A DNA stretch of 64,000 nucleotides. It comes from JBBDRJ01 sp963766295. GTDB lineage: Bacteria > Actinomycetota > JAICYB01. Position 1 is the stretch's first letter; every line of letters starts with the position of its first letter. The stretch spans positions 1,240,001 through 1,304,000 of the forward strand of contig CAVXYW010000002.1 of the NCBI GenBank assembly GCA_963766295.1. The letters are read 5' to 3'. The notes under the pieces are model-generated. The model had not been told where the DNA came from, searched no databases, and saw only the letters and a program-made list of their open reading frames with translations. The position numbers and the translations under genes were made by a program. This document shows positions 48,867-57,219 of the stretch, piece after piece.

Positions 48867-50558
48867 GTGCGCGTCCGCGACGCGTTCCGCGGCACTCGGG
48901 TGCTCGTGACCGGAGCCAGCGGCTTCCTCGGCACCGCCCTGGTTGCCAAGATCTTGAATTCACTCCCCGATGTTGCCCAGCTAGTGCTTCTCGTCCGCTC
49001 CAAGCCGGGCGCGCCGGCGGCCGAACGGGTGAACCGACGCGTCCTGGGTTCCAACGCATTCGATCACCTCCGCACACGCGGCGACTGGGAAACGTTGGTG
49101 TCGAAGGTTCGCACGATCGACGGCGACCTCCGGGAGGATGCGCTCGGACTCTCCCAAGCCGACCTCGATGTGGTTACCGGCGTCGACATCGTCATCCACT
49201 GTGCGGCAACAGTCGCGTTCGACGCGCCGGTCGATGAAGCCTTCGAGACCAACCTCCTCGGCCCCCAACGGCTATTCGATGCACTGGACGCCGCGAACGC
49301 GACGGTCAAACGGATCATCCACGTCTCCACGGCGTATGTCGCCGGACTCGTCAAAGGTCACGTGACGGAGTCGCCGTGGACCGACACTCCGGGTCGGCCG
49401 AGGCTGGATTGGCGGGCCGAGCTTGCCTCGGCCCGCCAATCCAGGGCATCGGTGGAAGCGGAATCGCGAACTCCCGAGCGCGCTCGGGAGTTCGCCAAGA
49501 AAGCCCGGCGTTATACGGGTCCCGCAGGAACGCCGGCCATCGCCGCGCAGGGCGAGCAGCTTCGGCGCGACTGGGTGTCGGAACGCTTGGTGGAGATGGG
49601 TCGCGGTCGCGCACAAGCCCTCGGGTGGCCCGATGCGTACTCCTTCACCAAAGCACTCTCCGAGACGGCGGTTCTCGAACGGGCCGACTTGCCGGTAACG
49701 ATCGTTCGTCCGTCGATCATCGAGTCCGCGTTGCGCGAGCCGGCACCTGGCTGGATCCGCGGCTTCCGGATGACCGATCCGATCATCCTCGCGTACGGCC
49801 GAGGCGCTCTGGACGAGTTCCCGGGTATCCCCGACGCCATCGTGGATGTTGTCCCCGTCGACATAGTCGTCAACACGATCCTTGCCTGCGCGGCGGCCGA
49901 TCCGCCAGAGCGCGTCGTCCACGCGACGACGGGTTCTCGCAACCCGATGCTTTACCGCGATCTTGTGCAGCACGTGCACGACTACTTCCACGTCCACCCG
50001 TACACCGACGAGGACGGCCAGGCGATCCTTCCCGAGCTTTGGACCTTCCCTGGCCGACGATCCGTCGAACGAAAGTTGCGCATTGCGCTGAAAGGGCTCG
50101 AAGCCGCCTCACGCGTGTTCGATCACTTGAAGGGCGAAAGGTTCGCCGATCGCGCCGAGCGCATAGATGAACAACTCGACGAGCTCAAGCAAGCCGATCG
50201 CTACGTCAAGCTCTACAGCGGATACGCGGAGTCCGAAGCGGTGTTCGACGACGAGCGCGCATCAACCCTGCACGACTCCTTGGGGGCCGAGGAACGATCC
50301 GTTTTCGGTTTCGATCCCGACGAGATCAATTGGCGGAGCTACCTGCACGATCTGCATCTGCCGGAGATAACGCGCAGGCGTGGCACCGTCCGCCGTCGCT
50401 CGCGATTGAACCCGCGCTCGTCGGTCGAGAAAGGGGAGGCTCGGAGGTCCTCGCCGTTTTCGATCTCGAGGGCACCGTGCTGGGCACCAACGTGGTCGAC
50501 ACCTATCTGTGGATCAGGCTGGCCGCTTCCCCGCGAAATGAATGGGCCAGGCGAGTGA
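48867..50558 (+). CDS. fatty acyl-CoA reductase (SDR/thioester-reductase type)
   Basis: From a GTG at 48867 (VRVRDAFRGTRVLVTG); the frame is open to a TTG at 48828 inside the operator. Extended SDR: TGASGFLGTALVAKIL, LLVRSK, VIHCAATVAFDAP, HVSTAYVAG, and Tyr/Lys in WPDAYSFTKALSE, VRPSIIESALREP. A C-terminal domain follows (YRDLVQHVHDYFHVHPY, EEFDDE region), typical of FARs that reduce acyl-CoA to alcohol or aldehyde. Family-like sequence stops near 50440; the last ~35 residues are a shifted frame. The HAD domain continues in another frame, so this is probably one FAR-HAD gene (48867-51154) with an indel near 50441-50447. Confidence 0.85.
   Translation: MRVRDAFRGTRVLVTGASGFLGTALVAKILNSLPDVAQLVLLVRSKPGAPAAERVNRRVLGSNAFDHLRTRGDWETLVSKVRTIDGDLREDALGLSQADLDVVTGVDIVIHCAATVAFDAPVDEAFETNLLGPQRLFDALDAANATVKRIIHVSTAYVAGLVKGHVTESPWTDTPGRPRLDWRAELASARQSRASVEAESRTPERAREFAKKARRYTGPAGTPAIAAQGEQLRRDWVSERLVEMGRGRAQALGWPDAYSFTKALSETAVLERADLPVTIVRPSIIESALREPAPGWIRGFRMTDPIILAYGRGALDEFPGIPDAIVDVVPVDIVVNTILACAAADPPERVVHATTGSRNPMLYRDLVQHVHDYFHVHPYTDEDGQAILPELWTFPGRRSVERKLRIALKGLEAASRVFDHLKGERFADRAERIDEQLDELKQADRYVKLYSGYAESEAVFDDERASTLHDSLGAEERSVFGFDPDEINWRSYLHDLHLPEITRRRGTVRRRSRLNPRSSVEKGEARRSSPFSISRAPCWAPTWSTPICGSGWPLPREMNGPGE
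49404..49444. repeat. 18-bp perfect inverted repeat in the FAR gene
   Basis: Arms 49404-49421 (CTGGATTGGCGGGCCGAG) and 49427-49444 are exact reverse complements around a 5-nt loop. Encodes part of RLDWRAELASARQSR. Confidence 0.9.
49466..49495. repeat. 30-bp perfect palindrome in the FAR gene
   Basis: GCGAACTCCCGAGCG at 49466-49480 is followed at once by its exact reverse complement to 49495. It lies 21 bp after the 18-bp inverted repeat and encodes RTPERAREFAK. Confidence 0.9.
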
Positions 50559-51154
50559 TGGATCTCGCTCGCAGCGTGCCCGAGATGCTCGCTACCGAGC
50601 GACGAGATCGCGGCGAGTTCTTGCGCCGCTTCTACCGACGGTACAACGGCGCACCCGTCGAGGAGATAAACCGGTTGGCTTACGAAGGATTCAACGAGAC
50701 CGTGCTGCCGCGCGCTTTCCCCGAAGGTCTGCGACGCATCCGCGAGCATCGGGCAGCCGGACATCGAGTCGTCTTCCTCACGGGTGCACTCGACTTCACG
50801 ATCGCGCCGATGGCGCCGCTGGCCGACATCGTCGCGGCTGCGCGCTTGCGGATCGACGGCGATCACTACACCGGCGAGCTCGAAGAGGTTCCCTACGCCG
50901 GAGACGCAAGAGCTGCGTTCATGCGACGTCTGGTGAAGGAAGTGGGAGCCGACCTATCCGCCAGCTACGCCTATGGCGACGCGATCTCCGACCTTCCGAT
51001 GCTGGAGTCGGTGGGACATCCCGTCGCCGTGAATCCCGATCCGCGTTTGCGCCGCATCGCGCGCGAACGCCGGTGGGCCATGGAACGCTGGCGGCCGGCC
51101 TCCGGCAATCCTCGATTCACACCGCCGCGAAAGCTTGTGGGAGTCGGACGATGA
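50330..51154 (+). CDS. HAD-IB phosphatase domain, probably the C-terminal half of the FAR gene
   Basis: HAD hydrolase. The nucleophile motif is AVFDLEGTV (Asp at first place, Glu instead of Asp at +2), motif II is VFLTGALDFT, the Lys is in the AGDARAAFMRRL region, and motif III is AYGDAISDLPMLE. The +2 Glu is unusual for a phosphatase and is common in fused HAD-IB proteins. No ATG or GTG precedes the motif in this frame; only a TTG at 50330, inside the FAR frame and without a ribosome-binding site. Fusion with FAR plus one missing base is therefore preferred. It overlaps the next gene by ATGA. Confidence 0.75.
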   Translation: MAELPARSASAGDNAQAWHRPPSLAIEPALVGRERGGSEVLAVFDLEGTVLGTNVVDTYLWIRLAASPRNEWARRVMDLARSVPEMLATERRDRGEFLRRFYRRYNGAPVEEINRLAYEGFNETVLPRAFPEGLRRIREHRAAGHRVVFLTGALDFTIAPMAPLADIVAAARLRIDGDHYTGELEEVPYAGDARAAFMRRLVKEVGADLSASYAYGDAISDLPMLESVGHPVAVNPDPRLRRIARERRWAMERWRPASGNPRFTPPRKLVGVGR

Positions 51155-52341
51155 TCGCGCTTCGGTTCTCGCGTTCGGTCCCCAAGTACGCCGCTTCTCG
51201 TGTCGCCGGCCGCGCCGTTCCGGGATTTGTGTCCAAGGTCGCTCCTCTTCGGCTCGCTCACTACGACGATCCGAAACCTCCCGGCGACGGCTGGGTTCGC
51301 GTGGCGCCGAGGCTTTCCGGCATCTGTGGTTCGGATCTTGCGATGCTCTCCGGCGACGCTTCGTTCTACTTCTCCCCCATCGTTTCTACGCCTTTCGTCC
51401 CCGGTCATGAGATCGTCGGAACGCTTCTCGACGCAACACCGTCGCTTCCGGAAGGTACGCGCGTGGTGATCGAGCCCGTGCTCGCATGCGCAGCTCGCGG
51501 CATCGAACCGACGTGCGGAGCTTGCGCGCGAGGAGAGGTCGGATTGTGCGAACGGACTGCGCACGGTCATATCGAGCCCGGTCTTCAAACCGGCTTCTGT
51601 GAAGACACGGGCGGCGGCTGGGGCACGATGCTTATCGCACACGCCTCGCAGCTGCACGCTGTTCCGGACGATCTTTCCGACGAGGCCGCCGTCCTCATCG
51701 AACCCTTGGCTTGCGCAGTTCACTCCGTCTTACGCGTGACCGATCCTGGGTCGACCGCTCTCGTGGCCGGCGCCGGAACGATGGGCCTGCTGACGATCGC
51801 CGCACTTCGTGCGCTGTTCCCCGAAGTTCAGATAGTCGCTGCCGCCAAACATGACCGGCAGCGCATGGCAGCCGAACTGCTGGGAGCCGATCAGATCGCA
51901 CGCCCGGACGCCGTCCAGAGAACCGTGCGCCTTCTAACCGGATCGCATATGAACGAACCAGAGCAGGGCGCGCCATGGATCACCGGCGGCGTCGACACGT
52001 CCTTCGAATGCGCAGGGAATGCCGCATCGCTCGATACGTGCCTTCGCTCGACGCGTCCTCGAGGGCGCGTGGTGTTGGTCGGTCTCCCGACGCCGTCGCG
52101 GATCGACCTCGCTCCCGTATGGCATCGCGAGCTAGAGCTTCTCGGTGCCTACACCTACGGGCGCGAAGGTGACGGCCGCCACACGTTCGATCATGCGATC
52201 CAGATCGCGCGCAAGGTCGATCTATCGCCACTCGTTTCTGCGGCGTACCCGTTAACGCGGTACGAGGAAGCTATCGATCACGCGATGGACGCCGGGAGAC
52301 TCGGCTCTACAAAGGTGGTGTTCGATCTTGGTCAAAAGTAG
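51151..52341 (+). CDS. zinc-binding alcohol dehydrogenase-family protein
   Basis: 396 residues from the ATG at 51151 overlapping the HAD stop. MDR superfamily: GICGSDLAMLSGDA, VPGHEIVGTLLDA, the structural zinc-type region (CAARGIEPTCGACARGEVGLCE), cofactor fold LVAGAGTMGLLTIAAL and FECAGNAASLDTCL. The Cys, His and Glu of the catalytic zinc are present (C in GICGSD, H in GHE). An aldehyde or alcohol made by FAR is a plausible substrate. Confidence 0.85.
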   Translation: MIALRFSRSVPKYAASRVAGRAVPGFVSKVAPLRLAHYDDPKPPGDGWVRVAPRLSGICGSDLAMLSGDASFYFSPIVSTPFVPGHEIVGTLLDATPSLPEGTRVVIEPVLACAARGIEPTCGACARGEVGLCERTAHGHIEPGLQTGFCEDTGGGWGTMLIAHASQLHAVPDDLSDEAAVLIEPLACAVHSVLRVTDPGSTALVAGAGTMGLLTIAALRALFPEVQIVAAAKHDRQRMAAELLGADQIARPDAVQRTVRLLTGSHMNEPEQGAPWITGGVDTSFECAGNAASLDTCLRSTRPRGRVVLVGLPTPSRIDLAPVWHRELELLGAYTYGREGDGRHTFDHAIQIARKVDLSPLVSAAYPLTRYEEAIDHAMDAGRLGSTKVVFDLGQK

Positions 52342-53296
52342 CCGCCCGGGACTGGTCCTCGAAGTCGATCGTCGGACACCGCCGGTTCTCTTCCACTACG
52401 GCGAAGGCTTCCGCCTGGAGCGGCTCCCGTCTGGAAGCCGGATCGTCTATCCGCCTGAGCCCGTCGAGCCGATCGAGCAGCCGGAGGCTGAGATAGCGAA
52501 AGCGCTCGATGAGCCGCACAACGCCGATCCGTTGCGAGCGAAGCTCAAACCGGGGATGCGCCTGACCATCGCATTCGACGACATCTCACTCCCCTTGCCG
52601 CCGATGCAGGCCCCCGACGCGCGGCAGCTGGTGCTGGAGCGCGTTCTAACCCTGGCCGCCGAAGCCGGGGTGGACGACGTCGAGATCGTGGCCGCGAACT
52701 CATTGCACCGGCGCATGACCGAGAGCGAGATCCGCCACATGGTGGGCGAACGGGTCTTCCGCGCTTTCTGGCCCGACCGGCTCCGGAACTTCGACGCAGA
52801 AGATCCGGACGACGTTGTCTTCGTCGGAACCACGGACCAAGGCGAAGAGGTCGAACTCTGCAAGCGCGCTATGGAGTCCGATCTGCTCGTTTACTCCAAC
52901 ATCAACCTCGTGGCGATGGACGGCGGCCATAAGTCGGTGCCCGTCGGCTTGGGCACCTACCGCTCACTTCGTCATCACCACAACGTTGGAACGCTGCTCG
53001 AATCCAAGTCCTACATGCATCCTGAGAAGTCGGCCCTGCATCAGTCGGCGAACCGGATGGGCAAATTCCTCGCGGACAAGCTCGACATCTTCACGGTCGA
53101 GACAACACTCAACAACGACGCGTTCCCGTCTCCATACGACTTCCTCCAGAAACGCGAGTTCGAGTGGTCGTTCCGCGATCAGGCTTCGTACCTCGCCGTC
53201 AGCGAAGGACTCAAGCGCATGCCGGAGAGGCCTCCGCCAGCGCCTGTTCCGATCGATCGAGGCTCCACACGCGATCGCCAGCGTCCAGGCCGGTGA
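52328..53296 (+). CDS. LarA-like (lactate racemase/DUF2088) protein, N-terminal part before frameshifts
   Basis: From a TTG at 52328, overlapping the dehydrogenase end. LarA-type N-terminal domain: LTIAFDDISLPLPPMQAP (family D-x-x-R/P pattern), ANSLHRRMTESEIRHM (His after ANS), VYSNINLVAMDGGHKSVPVG (family GGxKxxxPG). LarA uses a nickel-pincer cofactor to racemise 2-hydroxy acids. The frame is good to AGG at 53228-53230, then one extra C (53231) shifts it. The family sequence goes on as LRQRLFRSIEAPHAIASVQ in another frame (53232-53384) before a second extra base (53385). No pincer-cofactor genes are near. Confidence 0.78.
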   Translation: MVKSSRPGLVLEVDRRTPPVLFHYGEGFRLERLPSGSRIVYPPEPVEPIEQPEAEIAKALDEPHNADPLRAKLKPGMRLTIAFDDISLPLPPMQAPDARQLVLERVLTLAAEAGVDDVEIVAANSLHRRMTESEIRHMVGERVFRAFWPDRLRNFDAEDPDDVVFVGTTDQGEEVELCKRAMESDLLVYSNINLVAMDGGHKSVPVGLGTYRSLRHHHNVGTLLESKSYMHPEKSALHQSANRMGKFLADKLDIFTVETTLNNDAFPSPYDFLQKREFEWSFRDQASYLAVSEGLKRMPERPPPAPVPIDRGSTRDRQRPGR

Positions 53297-53412
53297 AACC
53301 GAAGCTGTCCACGCATCGACGCTCGACCATCTCCACAAGCAGCAGGTCGTGCCGGTCGAGGGACAGGCCGACGTCCTGACGGTGCGGCGTCCCCTTCGTC
53401 GGCCCGTACAAC

Positions 53413-53919
53413 GTGAACTCGATCATGAACCCGATCCTCGTCGTGTGCATGGGACTCGGGTACTTCTTCAACCTCTACCGCAATGCTCCGCTCGTGAGGA
53501 AAGGTGGAGTCATGATCGTCGCGCACCCGACGCGGCGGGAGTTCCATCCGGTTCATCACCCGAGCTACATCGACTTCTTCGACGTCGTGCTGGCCGACTC
53601 CACGGAGCCCAAGATCATCGAGGAGAAGTTCGAGAAGCAGTTCGCTGAGGACGAGTGGTACCGGCATCTGTACCGCACCTCATACGCGTATCACGGCGTT
53701 CATCCGTTCTACATGTGGTACTGGGCAGCACACGCGATGGACCATCTCGGCGACGTGATCTTTCTGGGAGCCGATCCAGAGGTGGTGTCGCGACTTGGAT
53801 TCCGAACGGCAACCACGATGCGTGACGCGCTGGAAATGGCGTCCGAGACGGTGGGCCGGCGTCCTTCGATCACGCACTTGCACTGCCCGCCACTCTTTCT
53901 GCCGGAGGTCACGCCGTGA
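53413..53919 (+). CDS. LarA-like protein, C-terminal part after two frameshifts
   Basis: The third frame of the same gene. Family-like sequence begins at 53386 (VGVPFVGPYNVNSIMNPILV) with an ATG at 53413, then YFFNLYRNAPLVRKGGVMIV, HPTRREFHPVHHPSYIDFF and FLGADPEVVSRLGFR. Joined with the N-terminal and middle parts, the gene spans 52328-53919, about 530 residues. The whole would be longer than LarA itself. Its end overlaps a GTG at 53916, but the next gene's family frame starts at 53974. Confidence 0.72.
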   Translation: MNSIMNPILVVCMGLGYFFNLYRNAPLVRKGGVMIVAHPTRREFHPVHHPSYIDFFDVVLADSTEPKIIEEKFEKQFAEDEWYRHLYRTSYAYHGVHPFYMWYWAAHAMDHLGDVIFLGADPEVVSRLGFRTATTMRDALEMASETVGRRPSITHLHCPPLFLPEVTP

Positions 53920-53973
53920 GAACGGAATTGATGAAGGTCGCCACGCGGATGGAGATGGTTCCGGCCTTCGCCG

Positions 53974-54792
53974 ATGCCGAAGAGCGCGCCGGTTCCTCCT
54001 CTGCGTACGGAAGGCTCTTTCGAAACCGATTGGGCAAGGAAGCCGTGGGCAAACACCGTGAGGGACGTCTTCCAGGAGCTCGCGCTCCTTCCGGCCTTTC
54101 GCTACCTGGCCTCACCAACTATCCGTGGACGCGAACGGCTGCGTGGACTGAGCGAGCCCATCGTTGTCGCTTCGAACCACGTCTCCCATCTCGACACGGC
54201 GATCTTGCTGGAGGCTCTGCCGCTTCGCTTCCGTCATCGCCTGCTCGTCGGAGCGGCTGCCGACTACTTCTTCACCGGCAAAGTTCGCGGGAACCTCGCT
54301 GCGCTGGCTATCGGTGCTTTTCCCGTTGAGCGCAAGAGAGCAAGCGCCGCTTCTGCGCGACTAGCGGTCCGACTCGTTCAGGAAGGCTGGAACCTGATCC
54401 TCTTTCCCGAAGGCGGCCGGTCCGACGACGCGTGGCTGCAAGAGTTAAAACCCGGCGCGGCGTTTGTGGCCGCTCGGGCGAAGCGCCCGCTCGTCCCTAT
54501 GTGGATCACGGGAACCGAGCATCTGCTTCCACGCGGCTCGAAGCGACCGAGGCGCGGGCGCGTCGACGTTCTGATTGGCGATCCGCTCATTCCTCGCGAC
54601 GGCGAGGATGCGCGCGAGTTGCACGCGCGCTTCGAAGAAGCCCTCAAGAGACTGGCGACCGAAGCCACGACCGACTGGTGGCAGGCGCTACGCGCGCCGG
54701 ACGGAGATCCTTACGGTCCGGACGCTGCGCGGTGGCGCCGCGTTTGGGCCCGCGGCGAGGCACCGAGACGCGCCAAGTCCCGCTGGCGATAG
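53974..54792 (+). CDS. 1-acyl-glycerol-3-phosphate acyltransferase-like (PlsC) protein
   Basis: 272 residues from the ATG at 53974, with no clear ribosome-binding site. Acyltransferase motifs: I, VVASNHVSHLDTAIL (H-x-x-x-x-D in NHVSHLD); II, the FPVERKR region; III, LILFPEGGRS; IV, PLVPMWITGT. It transfers an acyl group from CoA or ACP to a glycerol phosphate or similar alcohol. A good ending for a cluster that also reduces acyl-CoA and removes a phosphate. Stop codons abut the convergent CAP gene. Confidence 0.88.
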   Translation: MPKSAPVPPLRTEGSFETDWARKPWANTVRDVFQELALLPAFRYLASPTIRGRERLRGLSEPIVVASNHVSHLDTAILLEALPLRFRHRLLVGAAADYFFTGKVRGNLAALAIGAFPVERKRASAASARLAVRLVQEGWNLILFPEGGRSDDAWLQELKPGAAFVAARAKRPLVPMWITGTEHLLPRGSKRPRRGRVDVLIGDPLIPRDGEDARELHARFEEALKRLATEATTDWWQALRAPDGDPYGPDAARWRRVWARGEAPRRAKSRWR

Positions 54793-55773
54793 CTACCGCC
54801 GGTATTCGAGCGCGTCTACGTAGACGTTGTTACCCGAGGAAGCAGCGCGTTTGGTTCCAGTGACGTAGATCTCCAAGGTGTGGGCCTTGTTCACCAGGCC
54901 GGTGCGTTCGAAGAAGACCCTCTGCCAAGAAGTCGATGTTGCGTACCCGTCGACGGTTGCAACCAAAGCACCATCGAGGCGGACTTGAGCGATGCCACCA
55001 CCCGTCCAATACAGAGAGATCCAACGGACGCCGGTTCCCGTAAAGCTGTAGGTCGACTTGTTACCGGCCGTTACCGAAGCCTGATACGAGCCGCCGCTTG
55101 CGCTGGCCGAGTTGAATGTGACCCATCCTGATCCGGAGTTCACAACTCCGGACCCGTTCTGCTGAACCCTGGTCCACGTACCGACCGGCGGTGGTGTTGG
55201 TGTCGGCGGTGGAGGAGGGGGCGGGGTTGTCCCGGTGGGCGGAGAGTTGTCTCGAGTGGCGATGAAGGTGGCCCACCAGTAGCCACGCGAGTCCTTGTAG
55301 ATGCCGACGCCGGCCGCGTTCATTCCGATGTTCCACACGTCGAAGAGGCAGTTGCGGTGGCCGGTGGAGTTGTACCAAGCGTTATAGAACCACTGCGCGA
55401 CCTGCTCATCGGTCGCTCCGGCCGAACCCGGGTAGTAGTAGGCGACGTTCTCGCAGGCTTGGCCGGCTGGGAAGCCGTCGTCGGGAGCGCCGTTGGCCTC
55501 CGCCGGATCGGGGGTTGCCGTGGTGACGCGGGTGGAGAATCCGTTGTGCGTCAGGCCGTTGATCGAGGACTGATAAGCGGAGTGGCCCTGGGTCTTGGAA
55601 CGCAAGCCCGCGTGCATCTTCTCGGCGGCCTTCGACTGAGTCGCGCGCCCGGCGTTGATGAGCTGCAACAGCCGGACTTCTACACCGTCCGTCTGAGGCG
55701 TCGCAGCTGCCCTCGGCACGAGGATGCTCGCGCCGACGATCAAAGCCAGCAACGGAAGTCCAAAGCGCTTCAT
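54793..55773 (-). CDS. secreted CAP (SCP/Tpx-1) protein with C-terminal carbohydrate-binding-like domain
   Basis: 326 residues. Signal peptide (LPLLALIVGASILVPRAAA). CAP domain (residues 28-175): GHSAYQSSINGLTHNGFS, CENVAYYYPGS, and WFYNAWYNSTGHRNCLF with the conserved His and a Cys pair. A Pro/Thr linker (PPTGTTPPPPPPPTPTPPP) leads to a beta-sandwich (residues 205-326) with WVTFNSASASGGSYQASV and WQRVFFERTGLVNKAHTLEI, resembling a galactose-binding-type module. Extracellular; the target is unknown. Confidence 0.85.
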   Translation of the reverse strand: MKRFGLPLLALIVGASILVPRAAATPQTDGVEVRLLQLINAGRATQSKAAEKMHAGLRSKTQGHSAYQSSINGLTHNGFSTRVTTATPDPAEANGAPDDGFPAGQACENVAYYYPGSAGATDEQVAQWFYNAWYNSTGHRNCLFDVWNIGMNAAGVGIYKDSRGYWWATFIATRDNSPPTGTTPPPPPPPTPTPPPVGTWTRVQQNGSGVVNSGSGWVTFNSASASGGSYQASVTAGNKSTYSFTGTGVRWISLYWTGGGIAQVRLDGALVATVDGYATSTSWQRVFFERTGLVNKAHTLEIYVTGTKRAASSGNNVYVDALEYRR

Positions 55774-55805
55774 GAAGTCCCCGACTTTCTCGCTTGCCTG
55801 TAAAT

Positions 55806-55850
55806 CGGCACTCCGGAGCCCAACCTGAGTTCCGATCCGGACTTTGGCCG
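55806..55850 (-). other. imperfect hairpin in the CAP-protein leader
   Basis: CGGC at 55847-55850 pairs with GCCG at 55806-55809 and CCGGA pairs with TCCGG inside, with internal loops. It ends 32 bp before the ATG. It may be a regulatory leader or chance in GC-rich sequence. Confidence 0.25.
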
Positions 55851-55899
55851 AACTGCGTAAGTCCTAGCTATGCCAGGGTAGGACCGAAGGCAAGCGTTG

Positions 55900-57186
55900 T
55901 CAGAGATTCGCCGTGGCTTCCTCCAGCAGCCATGCGAACTTACGTTGCGCTTCTTCGCGCCTGGTGGGCACGTGCTCGCTCGGGAACTCACGCGCCTCGT
56001 ACCCCTTGAGGATCTGTCTGGCAACAGTTTGGCGGTGAACTTCGTCCGGACCGTCGTAGATCCGTCCCGCGCGTGCGGCCTTGTACATGGCTTCGAGAGG
56101 AAGGTCTGTCGTGAAGCCCAGGCTCCCGTGGATCTGGATCGCACGGTCGATCGCATCGTGCAGAACCTTGCCGCCCCAGAACTTGATCTGAGCGATTTCC
56201 TTACGCGCTGCGGACGATCCTTCGTGGTCCATCTTCCACGCCGCGTGCAGCGTCATTAGCCGAAGAGCGTGGATCTCAGTGGAAGAATCTGCGATCCAGT
56301 TCTGGATCGTCTGCTTGCGGGCGAGAGGTTCGCCGAAGACGACGCGCGAAACCGCGCGCTCACACAGCATCCGGAACGCGCGGTTCGACTGGCCGATCCA
56401 ACGCATGACGTGATGGATACGTCCGGGGCCCAAGCGTTTCTGCGCGAGGACGAAAGCCTGCCCTTCGTCGCCAAGGATGTAGTCGTATGGAACGCGGACA
56501 TCCTCATAAAGGATCTCCGCATGACCCCCGGGCATATCGAAGGGATGCTCGGGCTCGGCCATCGTGCCGATGTTTCGTTTGATGTTGACGCCTGCGGTCT
56601 TTGTAGGGACGACGATCATCGACATGCCCTGATACGGATGAACGTCGGGATTCGTAACGGCCATGACTATGAGGATGTCGGACGTGGCTCCGTTGGACGT
56701 GAACCACTTGTGGCCGTTGATTACCCACTCGTCACCGACGCGCTCGGCGCGCGTTTTTATCATCGTGGGGTCGGCGCCCGCGCCGGGCTCGGTCATCGAG
56801 AAGGCCGAACGGATATCACCGTTCAGCAGCGGCCATAGCCATCTGTCCTTCTGTTCGTCGGTGGCGGCGATCGCTATCAGCTCGGCGTTGCCGGAGTCGG
56901 GAGCGTTATTACCGAAGACGGACGGCGCGTAGAAGCACTCCCCGAGGATCTCGTGCATGAGGCCGAGCTTCACCTGGCCGAAACCCTGTCCGCCGAGCTC
57001 GGGGTCGAGGTGGGCCGCCCAAAGTCCTTGCGACTTGACCTCTTCTTTCAAAGGGTCGGTCACGCGCCGAACCTGCTCGGGCGTTAGATCGAGGACCTCG
57101 AGAGGGATGATCTCCTCTCGGACGAAACCCCTCATCCACTCGAGCTTTTCCTCGAAATCTGTCTCGGTCGAAAAGTCCCAGGACAT
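55900..57186 (-). CDS. acyl-CoA dehydrogenase
   Basis: 428 residues. Three-domain FAD enzyme: IRSAFSMTEPGAGADPT (flavin/substrate loop), GDEWVINGHKWFTSNGATSD, FGEPLARKQTIQNWIADS, DRAIQIHGSLGFTTDLPLE and GRIYDGPDEVHRQTVARQIL at the end. It oxidises acyl-CoA to 2-enoyl-CoA and gives electrons to ETF. The length is slightly above usual. It sits downstream of the lipoprotein operon with a 33-bp gap and could be part of it. Confidence 0.92.
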   Translation of the reverse strand: MSWDFSTETDFEEKLEWMRGFVREEIIPLEVLDLTPEQVRRVTDPLKEEVKSQGLWAAHLDPELGGQGFGQVKLGLMHEILGECFYAPSVFGNNAPDSGNAELIAIAATDEQKDRWLWPLLNGDIRSAFSMTEPGAGADPTMIKTRAERVGDEWVINGHKWFTSNGATSDILIVMAVTNPDVHPYQGMSMIVVPTKTAGVNIKRNIGTMAEPEHPFDMPGGHAEILYEDVRVPYDYILGDEGQAFVLAQKRLGPGRIHHVMRWIGQSNRAFRMLCERAVSRVVFGEPLARKQTIQNWIADSSTEIHALRLMTLHAAWKMDHEGSSAARKEIAQIKFWGGKVLHDAIDRAIQIHGSLGFTTDLPLEAMYKAARAGRIYDGPDEVHRQTVARQILKGYEAREFPSEHVPTRREEAQRKFAWLLEEATANL

Positions 57187-57219
57187 AAGTGCCTCCCTAA
57201 AGATGGTGGAAGGAAAACT

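Noticed and set aside
50542..52341. A 599-residue open frame extending the zinc dehydrogenase upstream
   Set aside because: The first ~200 residues are out of frame with the HAD gene, Arg/Ser-rich and not family-like; the ATGA-coupled start at 51151 is clear.
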